From assembly GCF_030035675.1 (NCBI RefSeq), contig NC_084497.1:26464455-26528454 (forward strand): a stretch of DNA of 64,000 nt. The letters run 5' to 3'. The notes under the pieces are model-generated. The model had not been told where the DNA came from and did not search any database. It was given only the letters and a program-made list of their open reading frames with translations. The stretch comes from Rhineura floridana. Taxonomy: Eukaryota > Chordata > Lepidosauria > Squamata > Rhineuridae. Each line of letters begins with the position of its first letter. Position 1 is the first letter of the stretch. The position numbers were made by a program, and so were the translations under genes. Of this stretch, positions 25,551 to 41,194 are shown piece by piece.

Positions 25551-25949
25551 CTTTGCTCTCGAATCCTTTGCAATCTTCCGAGTCTGCCTTTCTTTCTTTG
25601 TAATTTCCCCCCCATATCTGAATTTTCAAATACCTCCCGTCGATTCCACCAAATGCAGCAACGCGGTTCAAGCTTAACTGTAACAATAACACCAAGTAAA
25701 ATATCATGGCAGTTCTCTGCCTTTCCCCCCCAATCTCTAGACCTCTTCAAGAGGGTTTGAACTTTGAGTCGAGAAGGCCTCCCCGTGCCGGCGATTTGGT
25801 GCCAGAGAGCATGACATTCCCAGCCTTTTTTCTTTTCTCTTTTGAAGGGCTCTGGGATAATGCTGGTTGCTGAATGTGGTCCCTGGGAAAGTAGACCCCT
25901 CCAGATGGCCTAGCAGGACAGGAAGGCACAATGGTGAGCCTGGCAGCGG

Positions 25950-26062
25950 CACTAATGGGCACTGTAGCGAGGCACACGCCCTTTGTCTTCCCCATGAATG
26001 CCCTCAATGGGGGAGAAAGTGTGGGAAACCCCAAGAAACCCAGCCCCACACTCTGAGGTTAA
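25950..26062 (+). promoter_or_regulatory. Candidate Notch-response module E2
   Basis: cactaatgggcac, ggcacacgccctttgtc, catgaatgccctcaatggg, gtgtgggaaac (26019-26029), ccacactctgagg. It aligns with E1, E3 and E4 with only short gaps. Lies 4.5 kb upstream of the gene A start. Confidence 0.7.
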
Positions 26063-26374
26063 TATGGGCATTGTCGGAAGAGCCTCCCTGAGCCGTAGGG
26101 ATCAACATAATAAACATCACACACGCACACACACACATCCCTCAGGCTCCTGAATGGAAAGCATCAGCAGAGCCATCCGGAATTAAAGTCAAGATGAAAA
26201 GAGAAACAAAGGGGGGGGGGAGAAGGCTGTAGATCAGTAATGGGAGTGTTGTGGCCCTCCAGATGTCGGCCCTCCCTAATTCCCATCCGCCCCACCCAGC
26301 CTGGCTCAACAGCCAGGGATGATAGGAATCTAGCAACTTCTGGAGGAGGGCTACACATGTCCTGGTTTTTGCTC

Positions 26375-26683
26375 ATTCCACCACCCCCAGAGGTGAAGGG
26401 AATGGAGGCCAGAGAGAGGCCTTTCTCTGGGGCAGCCCCTATATTCTGGAATGCCCTCCTCCTTGCAGAGGTGCGTCTGGCCTCTTCCGCGTAGAGCATT
26501 CACTGTAGGCGGAAGTTGTGGCTCGTTGAGCTGCGCTTTGAGCGTTTGAAGGAGTTTAGTTTGGTGGGGCCTGCCTCTGTTATTTTTGAATTTAGACTCC
26601 TCTGTTCAGGCCTGAATGGTTTTACTAGCTTTATTATTATTATTAATTGAACCGGTTTTATCTGTTTTTATAATTATATATTG
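26375..26683 (+). mobile_element. L2-type LINE 3' end
   Basis: 'gagagaggcctttctctggg', 'ctggaatgccctcctccttg' corresponds to the coded 'ERAFS.AAP..WN.LP.EVR' end of L2 ORF2. It is followed by an AT-rich 3' region. Confidence 0.65.
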
Positions 26684-26685
26684 GG

Positions 26686-26985
26686 TGTTAGAGCAAATTA
26701 AAACCAGAACTTTCACTAGAAGCTAAAATGATGAAACAGGTTATCAGACTTTGGACACGTAGCGAGAAGACAGGATTCATTAGAAAAGACAATCATGCTG
26801 GGGAAAACAGAAGGGAGTAGAAAAAAAGGAAGGCCAAACAAGAGATGGATTGACTCCATCAAGGAAGCCACAGACCTGAACCTACAAGAGCTGAACAGGG
26901 TGGTTTATAACAGACCCTATTGGAGGTCGCTGATTCATAGGGTTGCCATAAGTCATAATCGACTTGAAGGCACATAACAACAATA
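26686..26985 (+). mobile_element. Bov-B (RTE) LINE 3' end
   Basis: Same C-terminal coding text as 11787-12223 (KKGRPNKRWIDSIKEATDLNL) and the ending 'cgacttgaaggcacataaca'. Strongly 5' truncated. Confidence 0.9.
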
Positions 26986-27084
26986 TATGGTGAAGGGTAG
27001 GTAAGATAAATCTTATAAATAAATAAATATATACTGGAAGACATCCTCTGTTTGAAAGGCTGTTCAGTCCCGACTGAAGTGTCA

Positions 27085-27560
27085 AGACAAAGGGTTGCAG
27101 CCAACTCAGTTCTGCTCAGAGTCCCATTTGAAATTGATGCACATAAGTTAGTCACTGGGATGACTCTGAGTAGGAGCAGCATTGGGTACTAGCTTGAGAA
27201 AGGGGAGCAGGAGAGGCCTTGATGTTGCCCATCAAGAGTTGGCACCTCGACAGCTAACTGAACATACGTACACTGGTCAGTTATGGTTATCTCCAAGTAA
27301 ATCCTACTCAAAGTAGAATGGACCTAAATTAGTTATGCAACTTGAATGCACATCATTACTCGCAGACTCCTGGTGACCAACGGATAGTAGAGGCTAATGA
27401 CTTTGATGTCAGTGGGACAGTGAATCCACTCGGGTTTAGTCTGAACTTGTAAGGTGCTGTCCAAGGTGCTGAAACATACTCCCGAAATAGGTGGAACACC
27501 TTGGGCTGTTACTTGCAAGTTTGACCTGAATAGCCCTGCATCCGTTTGGGATCCAGGATA
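27085..27560. mobile_element. Cluster of palindromic MITE fragments
   Basis: 27085-27190 and 27270-27340 are pieces of the 'tactctgagtag' MITE. 27340-27560 belongs to the 'cagtggaggctggtggctc' family ('cagtgggacagtgaatccac ... cttgtaaggtgctgtccaag'). Boundaries are uncertain. Confidence 0.4.
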
Positions 27561-27689
27561 TGGCCAGGTCCCTTTGCAGATCTCTAGTGCCGACTCCTGA
27601 GTGTGTGCCTAGGCTTGCTACGCATGTGATCGTCCTCTTTCGGAGAGGCCTCATTAGGCTCAGGGTCTGGGCTCAGGTGAGTCCTGACA

Positions 27690-27800
27690 CCTGAGCAGCT
27701 TAAACGAAAGGCCGTGGAGCCAAGTGGGGAGAGCACTGTTGCATTCGGGTCCTGCTTGTGACCTCTGGCTGGCCCCTATGTTCTTATGTGCATTAGGCCT
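27690..27800 (+). mobile_element. CR1 3' end fragment
   Basis: 'gggagagcactgttgcattc ... gggtcctgcttgtgacctct ... gttcttatgtg' parallels 36260-36385. Confidence 0.5.
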
Positions 27801-27954
27801 TGAAAGCCGTACTTGAGGGCATTTTCACACATTATGCTTTACACAAGCCTTATTGAGCCTTTCCCCCCCCTTTAAAAAAAAATGACTTTATTATATTTAT
27901 CCAAAGAACTCAGAATTGGACTGTGTGGCTTACAAGTGCCCTGCCAACTCGATG

Positions 27955-28075
27955 GTTCATTTCTAATGCTACTCCTCCTCTAAGTAGACCCATTAAAATT
28001 AATGGGCATGACGCACTTCAATCCATTAGTTTCAGTGGGTCTGCTGAAGTGGACCTTTGTTGGATTCAGCCCTAT
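27955..28075. mobile_element. Palindromic 'taatgggcatgac' MITE
   Basis: 'taagtagacccattaaaatt ... tccattagtttcagtgggtc ... ttggattcagccct'. Confidence 0.6.
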
Positions 28076-28439
28076 GATTCTACAGTGGCTTGCACCTAAC
28101 GGGTTCATGACACAAGTGAGATTTGAACTGGCATCTCTGCAGTTTATTAACCATACCACTCCATATCTGAAAGGAAGGATTCGTTCACTGTGTTTTTATT
28201 GACATCTTCCATCAAAGAAATTGAAATTATATTCAGAACCACATGTGATGAACAATTGCTTTATAAAAGCATTCTAATTAATTCATGCTCAACCAACAGT
28301 ACATAGACACACACAACTTTCTCCTTATTAAAGACATATCAACTTGTTTCCTTTACAAAAGGCAGCAAACTCTCTCTCGAATGAGAGAAGCACATATATG
28401 GAGGTCAAAACCTCACACAAGAGTTACATCCACACCATA

Positions 28440-28600
28440 CATTTAAAGCGTATTTATATAACTTTAGCGGTCATGGCTTCCCCCAAAGAATCCTGGGAAC
28501 GGTTGTTCACCCTCCTGAGCTACAGTGCCCAGCATCCTTTACAAACTACAGTTCCCAGGATTCTTTAGAGGAAGCCATGACTGTTAAAGTAGCATAATGT
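28440..28600. mobile_element. Hairpin MITE ('cccaaagaatcctgggaac' family)
   Basis: 'gcggtcatggcttcccccaa' and its inverse 'aggaagccatgactgttaaa' frame 'caaactacagttcccaggat'. Related copies: 30620-30730, 39100-39265, 50860-51060, 57870-58095, 60620-60910. Confidence 0.75.
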
Positions 28601-28616
28601 GCAGTGTGGACGTGAG

Positions 28617-28740
28617 CAGGGTGGAGAACCTGTGGGCCTTCCGGATGTTGTTGGACTCCCAGCAGCCCCAGCAGCTCAGGGATCATGGGAGATGTAGTCC
28701 AACAACATCTGGAGGGTCCACAGGTTCCTCTAACAGAATT
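28617..28740. mobile_element. hAT-like MITE ('ccagatgttgttgga' family)
   Basis: 'gcagggtggagaacctgtgg' to 'ccacaggttcctc', inverted around 'ggatcatgggagatgtagtc'. Confidence 0.65.
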
Positions 28741-29109
28741 TTTTTTTGTGATTGGTCCTTCCATTAACACAATCAATTTTGTAAGGTTATCTACTGCTAT
28801 AGAATTAGGAGGCGGGGTGGGAGTTAGCCTGGCTATCATCTTTTGGGGTCCTCTCCAAGCCTGTTGGCGTGAAATCTATAAGGTGGGCTTCTGTAGAAAG
28901 AGAACATGTCAAAAGCAGTCAAACCTATTAAGATAATGACTCTAGCCCTGCCTGTCAAATATCTCTTTGTATTACTCAAGAGTACAGGTGATTGGTTTCC
29001 ACAGAAACTACTGACCATAGCTTCCAAACGCTAAAGGCCTTTCCCCGCGTTCTCTGGCTGGAGGTGAACCACAAATCTGGAGACAGGTGCATCTTGAACT
29101 AGGTGCTTG

Positions 29110-29205
29110 ACTTAGGCTGCAATTCAATACACACTTCTGTGAGTAAGTCCCAATTGGACCCAATGGAGCTTACTTCTGAAACAACATGTACTGGATTGCT
29201 GCCTT
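29110..29205. mobile_element. Short palindromic 'ggctgcaattc' MITE
   Basis: 'taggctgcaattcaatacac' to 'tactggattgctgcctta', inverted ends. Confidence 0.65.
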
Positions 29206-29324
29206 ACTCTCTGTGCTGAATCCAAAAGTATGAGTCTAGGCCGGGCACCCCCATCCAAAACCTCATGGGGAGGCAGAATCTGTTGGAGTGTTAATGCTTG
29301 TGAACCCCCACACATATACATATA

Positions 29325-29380
29325 CATACATATACTGAGCAGGGGGTTGGACCGAATGACCTCATAGGCACCTTCCAACA
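29325..29380 (+). mobile_element. CR1 terminal fragment
   Basis: 'gagcagggggttggaccgaa tgacctcataggcaccttcc' is the classic CR1 3' end. Confidence 0.7.
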
Positions 29381-29695
29381 TAGAAAAAGATTAAAACTCT
29401 TTGATACAAATTACAGCTTCAAAAAGAAAAAGAAAAACAGAATACCCTCCTCTCTGAAGGACAATATGAACTGAGAATCAAAAAGGCCTTCAAGTCTTCC
29501 AATGGATGCTGTTGGAATTCCTTGGCAATAGATCTCTGTTGTCAGTAAGGCATTTTCAAGCAAAACCCCTTTTTTGTTGTTGTTGTAGCCAAGGAAAAGA
29601 CACTGTCTCTCTGTCATAGCAGCCCATAAGAGCAGACCATCTACAATCCTTCACTGTGAAGGGAAAAGACTTTACAAGAATATTTCTTGCTGTTA

Positions 29696-30090
29696 AGGAT
29701 GGAAGGATTTGTCTCTTTGAGTTCTCTGAGTTTCTCATTTCCCCCCCAGTCTTACATTTATTTCTCCCCATTTCTGCAGCAATTTGTGATTTTTTTAAAA
29801 AAAATCCTAATTTTACTGTGAATTTCTCCTAATGAACACATTTTTGTTGTCGGTTTTGACTAATATACACATCTCACAAGCAGTTTCTGCTAATTTGTGT
29901 GGTTTTTTCCCCAGTCATTTTTATGCTTTTTCTGTGTGAACGTTGGTTAGAGAACTGCATCGCAAGATTCGGGTGAGCCCAAATGCCAAAAGATGGCTGT
30001 GTTTCGGTTCTTATCTTGCTTCGGAAAGCACGAATTCGCTGGATTTGGCTTGAAATGTGAACTGAACTGAATGCCTGCCCCGCCCCTACT
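29696..30090 (-). mobile_element. 'AGGGATGG' repeat, copy 2
   Basis: Starts 'aggatggaaggatttgtctc', with 'ctgcagcaatttgtgatttt', 'gaatttctcctaatgaacac' and 'atggctgtgtttcggttctt' inside. Inverse orientation of copy 1. Downstream of gene B. Confidence 0.75.
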
Positions 30091-30242
30091 TCCTACAAAA
30101 CCAACCAGCCTCTCCCCTTCCTTGGAAATCAAATGCTTCCTACTTTTTAAAGAGGAATCATAAAGATCCCTCTAGGTTTTGTTTCAGGCTTCTCTCTGTC
30201 TCTTTTGTGGATAGTTGTCCTTTGGGAAGTCCATCCGTTTCT

Positions 30243-33801
<3,559 letters not shown>

Positions 33802-33899
33802 CCTCGACCCCGTCAGCGAGGCGTGCACCTCTCCGTCCTCGCCGCACCGTGTCTGGCCTAAGAGCCACCCGAATGCTCCAAAGCTCACCCAGGAGCCTC

Positions 33900-33975
33900 T
33901 ATTTATATCTGCTGGCAGCTCAGCAGTTCGGTGAGTTTGGGCCTTCTTGGCATTTCCCACAGTCGCGCAGCCAAT
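33900..33975 (-). promoter_or_regulatory. Promoter of HES5-like gene B (CCAAT, RBPJ site, TATA)
   Basis: Plus-strand ccaat (33971-33975), minus-strand tgtgggaaatg (33951-33961) and tataaata (33900-33907), about 100 bp before the ATG. Confidence 0.85.
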
Positions 33976-34309
33976 CCCGGCCGGCGGTCAGATAATAGAG
34001 GAGGCATCCCTTTAGCGCACGCTACATTGACTGTCAATGCGCCCCAGAGAGAATAACCTTCTGCCTGTACCAACTGGTTGAGGAGGCAGAACGGCCCGGC
34101 AGGGGCCGCAGAAGAAGATCTGGGGAAACTTGAACTCCCCAGCTGCCTTGTCTGGGATCAATTGCATTCCAGAGTTTTCAATCCTATATCACTCACATCC
34201 ATAGGTGCTAGAGCAGAGGGGGGAGTTGAGGGGGAAAGTCTGAAGCGGGGGAAATAGCCATGGCTCAGAAAGGCGGGAAAAGGAGAGTCAAAGGCCTGGT
34301 CGGTCGAAT

Positions 34310-34600
34310 GAGTTCTTAGTCAATGCCTTCTCCCACCACAACAGACACCCCTAGGAGCTAATAAGCATGAAAGAGGTGAGAGTTACCTGCTGAGAAGAGT
34401 CTTCTCAGTGGCTGACTCACTTCCTTTCACTCTGATTGGCTCCAGTCAGCAGGAAAGGACAAGGAAGCATGCTAGAAGACTCTTCTCAGTGGCTAACATG
34501 TTCCCCTTTCATGCTGATTGGCTCATAGGATGCTGGAGATATTGGGACCCTACTCCCAAAAAAATAAGGGGTCTGAGACCCCCAATGACTATACCCCTGC
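34310..34600 (+). mobile_element. hAT-like element, 'cagtggtgtagt' family, partial
   Basis: 'caacagacacccctaggagc', 'gagaagagtcttctcagtgg', 'aataaggggtctgagacccc'. Matches the inner and right part of 32552-32950; the left end is absent. Confidence 0.8.
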
Positions 34601-34821
34601 CTGTCACGTTCCTAACTCCCAAAGTTGTTTTAAAAAGCAGATTTGCTGCACCAGAGAGCTTAATCCACTTTAATTGTGTAAATCTAAAATTCCGGCATGC
34701 GATCAAATTCCCTCCTGCAAAATACTGACAGTCTGGAGATGTTCCCAGTTTTCAGTATGCTACAATTTTACATTGCCTTACTTTTAAATGTGGAGAGGGC
34801 ATTCAAAGGCCTTGAGATGTA

Positions 34822-35218
34822 GGGATAGGGCAGAAATTTGATCAGGTCACATCTGAAGGCAAATTTACCAACTTTGCACTTTCCAACACGAATATGAGGA
34901 GAACTGAAACACAGCCATCCTTTGAAAACTGCACTTAACCGAATTTTGCAATGCAGCTCTCTACCCAGTGTTTACAAAAGCACATATATTTGGGGAAACT
35001 GTGCACGAAAGGGAATATTTCCATGAGTAGAAATATCCCTTCTCTTAGGAGAAAGAATGGGTATGTTAGTCAACGCTGCATGCAAAATGTGCGTCTTAGG
35101 AGACGTTCGCACAGAAATGCTGAAGAATTTTCATGGGGAAACAAAACCACGCGAACAGCTGCAGAAATGTGGAGAACCAAATTTCAGACTGAAAAAAACT
35201 GAAACAGACCCTTCCATC
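34822..35218 (+). mobile_element. 'AGGGATGG' repeat, copy 3
   Basis: 'agggatagggcagaaatttg' to 'acagacccttccatcacc', nearly complete. Confidence 0.75.
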
Positions 35219-35739
35219 ACCGTTGAGATGTAGTCTAGGATTCTGTGAGGCAAAGAGAAAACTGAATTGCTGAGGGAACATTGAGGTTATACTCATAAAA
35301 CACCCCAGAACTACTTCCTAATTTAGGAGAGGAGTTGGGGAAGCTAAAATGATCTGTTTTATAGCAAGTATTTGTCAAAGAGGCAACGAGCGAAGGGAAA
35401 GGGCCGGCCTCGTTCTATAGCATTCATTGTTCGGAGCCTGAATGAGCGTATCTCTTTGTTCAAGACAGATGTTGAACAGAGGCCTTTATTTCCTCGCCTG
35501 ATATTTTGTGGGAAAGCTGGGAGACGAGTCATCTCAAGACCACTTGGAGCCTTTCAAGGGGGATTTGGAAAAAAGAAAACCCAATGGCCACAAAACGATA
35601 CAAGACAGAGGCAGGCAGCAGAGATTCATTACCATTGAAAGGACCATTCCCGCCCCCCCCACACCTCTCTTTTAGTTTTGCTCAGTCCTTCAAAGCCAGA
35701 AGCAGGGTCCAAGGGCCATGCGTATAATACATGTTTTTT

Positions 35740-36390
35740 TAAAACGGATTATTTTGAGGGATGGCCCACCCTATTGCGAGGATCAAATAAAATGCAGAAA
35801 TCATCAGGAGCTGCTATTAGACAAGGAGAGCTGCTTAAACTTGGGCAACGACTCCCTTACGAGGAAAGGTTGCAGCATTTGGGGCTTTTTAGTTTAGAGA
35901 AAAGGCGGGTCAGAGGAGACATGATAGAAGTGTATAAAATTATGCATGGCATTGAGAAAGTGGATAGAGAAAAGTTCTTCTCCCTCTCTCATAATACTAG
36001 AACTCGTGGACATTCCAAGAAGCTGAATGTTGGAAGATTCAGGACAGACAAAAGGAAGTACTTCTTTACTCAGCGCATAGTTAAATTATGGAATTTGCTC
36101 CCACAAGATGCAGTAATGGCCACCAGCTTAAAAGAAGATTAGACAAATTCATGGAGGACAGGGCTATCAATGGCTACTAGCCGTGATGGCTGTGCTCTGC
36201 CAGCCTAGTCAGAGGCAGCATGCTTCTGAAAACCAGTTGCCGGAAGCATCAGGAGGGGAGAGCGTTCCTGCACTCAGGTCCTGCTTGCGGGCTTCCCCCA
36301 GGCACCTGGTAGGCCACTGTGAGAACAGGATGCTGGACTAGATGGGCCACTGGCCTGATCCACCAGGCTCTTCTTATGTTCTTATTCCTT
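35740..36390 (+). mobile_element. CR1 LINE 3' end with C-terminal RT coding remnant
   Basis: An open frame at 35816-36142 encodes the CR1 ORF2 end (LPYEERLQHLGLFSLEKRRV, RGDMIEVYKIMHG, FFTQRIVKLWNLLPQDAV). The 3' region ends 'ggatgctggactagatgggc ... ggctcttcttatgttcttat'. Confidence 0.9.
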
Positions 36391-36661
36391 CCCCTCACAT
36401 TTTATGGATCCTAATCCATCATCTCAGTCGTCATGGAGAAAGGATCTCTCCTCCAGGCCTTTCCCCTCATGATCCGTCCCTTTGGACTTCTCCTGTGCCC
36501 ATCCTTCTTCTCACCCACATTTATTTATTTATGTGTTGCTTATTGTAAATTGTTTTTATGGATGCATTTTTATATTGGTGTTTCTTGTAAGCCGCCTTGA
36601 GGGCCTTTTGGCCAAAAGGTGGGGTAGGAATAAACAATAATAAACAATAATAATAATAATC

Positions 36662-37990
36662 TAGGATGGATCGCAGCAGAAACAAGCAATGCTGCCCAAT
36701 CGATCTCTCAGCGGCTTTTGATACTGTCGACCACAGTATCCTTTTACATCGCCTGGAGGGACTGGGAATAGGAGGCACTGTTTTACAGTGGTTCTGCTCC
36801 TTTCTCTCCGACAGGCATCAACAAGTAGCATTGGGGGAGGAGGTTTCAGACCCTTGGCCTCTCAATTGTGGTGTGCCACAGGGCTCTATCCTCTCTCCCA
36901 TGCTATTTAATATCTATATGAAGCCGCTGGGGACTATCATTAGGAGATTTGGGCTGCAGTGTCACCAGTATGCAGATGACACTCAGCTCTATCTCTCATT
37001 TAAATCCTCACCAGAGTTGGCTGTGGAGACCATGTCCAAGTGCCTGGAATCCGTGAGTGGATGGATGGGAAGGAACAGGTTGAAGCTGAATCCTGATAAG
37101 ACCGAGGTGCTACTCGTGGGGGACAAGGGAAGGTTGGGAGATATTGACTTGATGTTCGATGGGGTGAAACTGCCCCTAAAGGACCAAGTCCGCAGCCTAG
37201 GGGTTGTCCTTGATTCCAAGCTGTCCATGGAGGCTCAGATTTTGGCAGTGAGCCGGGCAGCTTGGTATCAATTACACCTCATACGTAGACTGCAACCCTA
37301 CCTCCCTGTTCATCAGCTGCCATTGGTGGTACATGCCCTGGTCACCTCTCGTTTGGACTACTGTAATGCGCTCTATGTGGGGCTACCCTTGAAAACGGTC
37401 CGGAAACTACAACTTATACAAAATGCGGCGGCTCGACTACTTACAAACTGTCGTCGCCGGGAGCACATCACCCCAGTGCTGCTCGATCTGCACTGGCTCC
37501 CAGTTGTTTTCCAGGCCCAATTCAAGGTGTTGGTATTAACCTTTCAAGCCCTACACGGTCTCGGCCCAGTTTATCTGATGGAGCGCCTCCAACGCCACCA
37601 ATTATGCCGCCCGACAAGATCAGCCACACAGGGCCTTCTCTCAGTCCCACCAACTAAAACAGCTAGGCTGTTGGGGACTAGAGAGAGGGCCTTCTCAGTG
37701 GCGGCCCCCACTCTCTGGAACTCCCTCCCATATGATCTTCGACATGCCCCTTCCCTGAATGTATTCCGCCAGGCCTTGAAGACCTGGCTTTTCAGACAGG
37801 CCTTCGGGACTTCCGGGGAGGGTTAATCTCTATGAATAATTGCCTATTACTCTGAACTGTCATTGTTTTATAATTTTTATCATTTGTATTGTATTATTAT
37901 GATGTATTTTAATTGAGTTGTACGTTGCCTAGAGTGGCCATTGGCCAGATAGGCGACTTATAAATTAAAATTATTATTATTATTATTAAT
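36662..37990 (+). mobile_element. L2-type LINE, 5' truncated, with a 386-residue RT frame
   Basis: The open frame 36666-37826 encodes a reverse transcriptase core: DLSAAFDTVDHSILLHRLEG, CGVPQGSILSPMLFNIYM, the catalytic QYADDTQLYLS, and the C-terminal end ERAFSVAAPTLWNSLPYDLR ... ALKTWLFRQAF. The 3' UTR ends 'ggcgacttataaattaaaat' plus an (att)n tail. The endonuclease domain is missing. The long uninterrupted frame suggests a fairly young copy. Confidence 0.93.
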
Positions 37991-37994
37991 CCCC

Positions 37995-38365
37995 GACTGA
38001 GGAACTTGAGGCCCAGGGACTGTGTGGCCCTCCTGATCCCCCTGTCTGGCCCTCAGGGCTTTCTCCAGGTGACACTTCCTCCTAGCCACACCCCCTCTCT
38101 GTAGGCCATGCTCCTTACCCTCCTGGAGTGGTTTTGGCCTGGCCGGGATGTGCCCTTGTACTCCGATCATGCCTTTTGCTTGTCTGGCTGGAGAATAGAG
38201 GGGTGCGTGAGTGTGTGTAGGAACAAGCCTACTGTACAAAAGGTAAAAATGTGCATGTGTTGATCCACCCACTTTGGCCTGTGGCAAAACTCACCACTGA
38301 CAGGTGACCCCTCTCCCCTCCCAGAAGGTTGCTCAGAAGGGAATTTAATACATTCAGCCCCATGA
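37995..38365 (-). mobile_element. hAT-like non-autonomous element ('gggtggggaaac' family)
   Basis: 'gaggaacttgaggcccaggg', 'cctgtctggccctcagggct', 'gttgctcagaagggaattta'. Inserted next to the L2 tail. Confidence 0.6.
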
Positions 38366-38639
38366 CCTGAGGCTCTCTGTTTCTGCCCTAGAATTGTGTC
38401 CTGAGGAAGGGAGTTCCTCAGATTCTGTCCTGAGAAAGGTAGTTAAGGCACAGAGATCTGTCCCACATCTTCTGTTGTCTAGACAGATGGGAAACAGGCA
38501 TCTGGGTTCCCTTTAGCACTCCTTTGACTCTCTTGTTGTTGAAAGGTTTGATTTCCCTGCTTCTAATTAATTAATTTATTTAATTGTTGGCCTGAATGTT
38601 TTTAGCAATGTATTCCTTGAATTCTTTTTTGGGGTGTGT

Positions 38640-38990
38640 GTGACCCCCTTACTGCATAACTTTTGCCAGATTTTCTTTTTTTTTCTTATTTGGACAAGAC
38701 TCCCATTTTCTGAAGGAAGCCCTCTTGCCTTTAATAGCTTCCTTGACTCTCCTCATTAACCACGCTGGCATCCTCTTGACCCTGATGGTACCTTTCCTGA
38801 TCTGCAGTATACATTCATGCTGAACCTCTGCTCCTGTGGTTTTAAACAACTTGCAAGCATTCTGGAGAGATCTAACCCTCTTAACCTTTCCATCTAACCA
38901 TTTTTACTTTTACTTTTTACCAATACCCTCATTTTTAGAAGGTTCCCCTTTTGAAGTCAAATGTGTTGGACTCTCTTGATAATTGTCTAC
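38640..38990 (-). mobile_element. CR1-like LINE coding fragment
   Basis: The minus strand reads VKRMPAWLMRRVKEAIKGKR, followed by FRKWESC, resembling the CR1 region between endonuclease and reverse transcriptase. Broken and 5'/3' incomplete. Confidence 0.5.
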
Positions 38991-39099
38991 TTACATATAT
39001 GTTGGATTTGGTAGCGCTGAGATCACAGTTTCCAACTGGTTCAATAACACTTAGATCTCACATGAGGTCCTGGGCATCATTTAAAATTATGGCTGCATA

Positions 39100-39265
39100 C
39101 TCACCATATATTTAAAGCATATTTTAAGCTCATTATCTGCCTCAATGAATCCTGGGAACGGTAGTTTACCTCTCAGAGCTACAATTTCCAGGACCCTTTT
39201 TAAAAACTACCGTTCCCAGGATTCTTGGGGAAATAATGTGTTTTGAATGTGCTTTAAAAGTATGG
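39100..39265. mobile_element. Hairpin MITE ('aatcctgggaacggtag' family)
   Basis: 'caccatatatttaaagcata' to 'tgctttaaaagtatggagtg', with 'cctgggaacggtagtttacc' and its inverse inside. Confidence 0.75.
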
Positions 39266-39394
39266 AGTGTGCACAACCTAAGTCTAAGTCTAAGGTCACA
39301 CACACACACACATGTTGGCTCATGACCAATTATTCTACAGCACTGTCATTTAGGATATCAAGAACGTTTTGTTTGTTCATCATCCAAAGGGGTC

Positions 39395-39540
39395 ACACGC
39401 CTATGTCCATCTCATTTTATGCTCACAACAACCTTGCGGAGTAGGTGGAAAGCCGCCAATGTGCCCAAGCTCATCCTAGGGAGCTGAGAAGGAATTTGAA
39501 CTCGGGTCTTTCCCTGGACTGAGTCCGCTGTACCATGCTG
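39395..39540 (-). mobile_element. tRNA-derived SINE, L2-tail type, diverged
   Basis: 'gctcacaacaaccttgcgga gtaggtggaaagccgccaat' and 'aatttgaactcgggtctttc' (B-box inverse). Confidence 0.55.
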
Positions 39541-39801
39541 CCAAACAATGTCAAGCGGCATCAAGCAGCATTGGACGGAGTTCATCCTCTGTGAGGGAAG
39601 CCGGAGATTGACAGGTAGCTCATTCATGAAGCTGGTTAAAGCGGCTGTAGCCGTGTCAAAGAGCGTGTCCCTCCTACCTTCGAAGTGACAGCCCCTGACC
39701 CTCATTGCTGGATTGAAACTACTAACCAGATGGTCTTTTGGGGGTTGGGTTTTTTTTAACCCCCTTCCCACTCCTCAAATGCATTCAGGCTCAAGCACCA
39801 T

Positions 39802-39905
39802 CACTAATGTCACCCGTAGTCGCAAGGCACACGTCTATTATCTGAGCAAGGAGGGAGAAAGTGTGGGAAACTCAGCGGAACTCAAACCCACACAGCCTGG
39901 TGCTA
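39802..39905 (+). promoter_or_regulatory. Candidate Notch-response module E3
   Basis: cactaatgtcaccc, aaggcacacgtctattat, gggagaaagtgtgggaaact (site 39861-39871), then caaacccacacagcctgg. It shares the block 'ggagaaagtgtgggaaac' with E2 and 'ggcacacgtc.attat' with E5. 6 kb upstream of the gene B start. Confidence 0.7.
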
Positions 39906-40047
39906 ATGACTCCTTTGTGGGATGTGAATGCACCATGAACTCACGTGGTACTTTTCTTGGCCAAGAAGGAATCCGAGGAGTTAAAGATGGGATGGAGGTG
40001 GCGCATGACGCCAAGGGCACCCTTGGCAAACTAACATGCATGAAGTA

Positions 40048-40475
40048 GGGATGGAAAGATCTCTTGGTTGCTCCTTTTTCCCAGTCTTAAATTCAGCTCT
40101 GCAGCAACCTGCAGTTTTTTTTAAAAATGCACTTCATGAAAATTCTTCAGCGTTCTAGTGGGAATTTCTCCCAATAACCACATTTTTTCCAGTGCAGTTT
40201 TGACTAATGTGCACATTTTTGCGAAGGATTTCTCCAAATAACATGCATTTTTGTATGTCATTTTCACGGACGCATTCATTTTTATGCCAGCTTTCCCCTA
40301 ACGTATGCAATTTTGTCAACGTGCTTTGGTTGGGGAACTACATTGCAAAATTTGGATCCGTGTGAATTTGGAAAGATGGCTGTTCTGCTTCTCATGTTGT
40401 TTTGGAAAGGGCAGATTTGATACAGTCAGCTTAAAATGTGAACTGAATCAAATTTCTCTCCCCTTCCCTAGCATT
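40048..40475 (-). mobile_element. 'AGGGATGG' repeat, copy 4
   Basis: 'agggatggaaagatctcttg' to 'aaatttctctccccttccct', near full length, inverse orientation. Confidence 0.8.
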
Positions 40476-40599
40476 AAATTAACAAGATTGCTCCCCAATA
40501 TTTCTTGGGAATCACTGTGATATAGTGGTTGGACTTAAATTGGGGTGGAGGTGACCTGGGTTTAAGTCTAACTGTGCCACAAAGTTTACATTACAGCTA

Positions 40600-40985
40600 C
40601 ATGGCCTACAATTTGGTTTGGACCTATAAAGCTCTTTGCAGCTCAAGACCCCAATATCTTCTCCTGATGTGAACCTACCCAGATTCGTAGATCTTCTTCA
40701 GAGGCCCTTTCCCAGCTCGCCTCTCTGAGAGAGGCTCGGAAAGTCACAACAAGGGAGAGGGTCTTTTCAGGTATGGCTCCCCATCTAGCGAGATCCTCCT
40801 GGCACCTTCACTGACAACTCTGCTGTCGGTGCGCTGCCAAAGCTTCCTGTTGCTCTTATGGGGATGTCATTTTCTATGTATGTATATATATATATATATA
40901 TATAATGAATTACATGTGTTTTCTATGCATCGCTTCACAAGGCAAGCTATTTATGTTTTAAAATGGGTTGCAAGTCTCTTGGAGA
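40600..40985 (+). mobile_element. L2-type LINE 3' end
   Basis: 'ttggacctataaagctcttt', 'gggtcttttcaggtatggct', 'gctgccaaagcttcctgttg'; same subfamily as 22140. A (TA)n run lies at 40885-40903. Confidence 0.65.
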
Positions 40986-41194
40986 ACTTTGGGGAGCGAG
41001 TCTAACAGATAGCAAACATAATGCGTGGTCCGTTTGGGAACCTGGAATCTTTTGCAGGTGCTCTGCCACGTTGCCACAGACCTTCCCCACCTGACGCCAG
41101 GGGTGGTTGTGGATTGATGAGGGCAAGTGTGCTCCTCCCATAATGCCACCCAGGTCCCACCCATGGGTCTGCTCATATAACACCTGTTCTGGCC

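Noticed and set aside
35678-36142. 154-residue open frame as a host gene
   Set aside because: C-terminal remnant of CR1 ORF2.
36666-37826. 386-residue open frame as a host gene
   Set aside because: It is an L2 LINE reverse transcriptase (YADD motif, L2 3' UTR with att tail), not a cellular gene.
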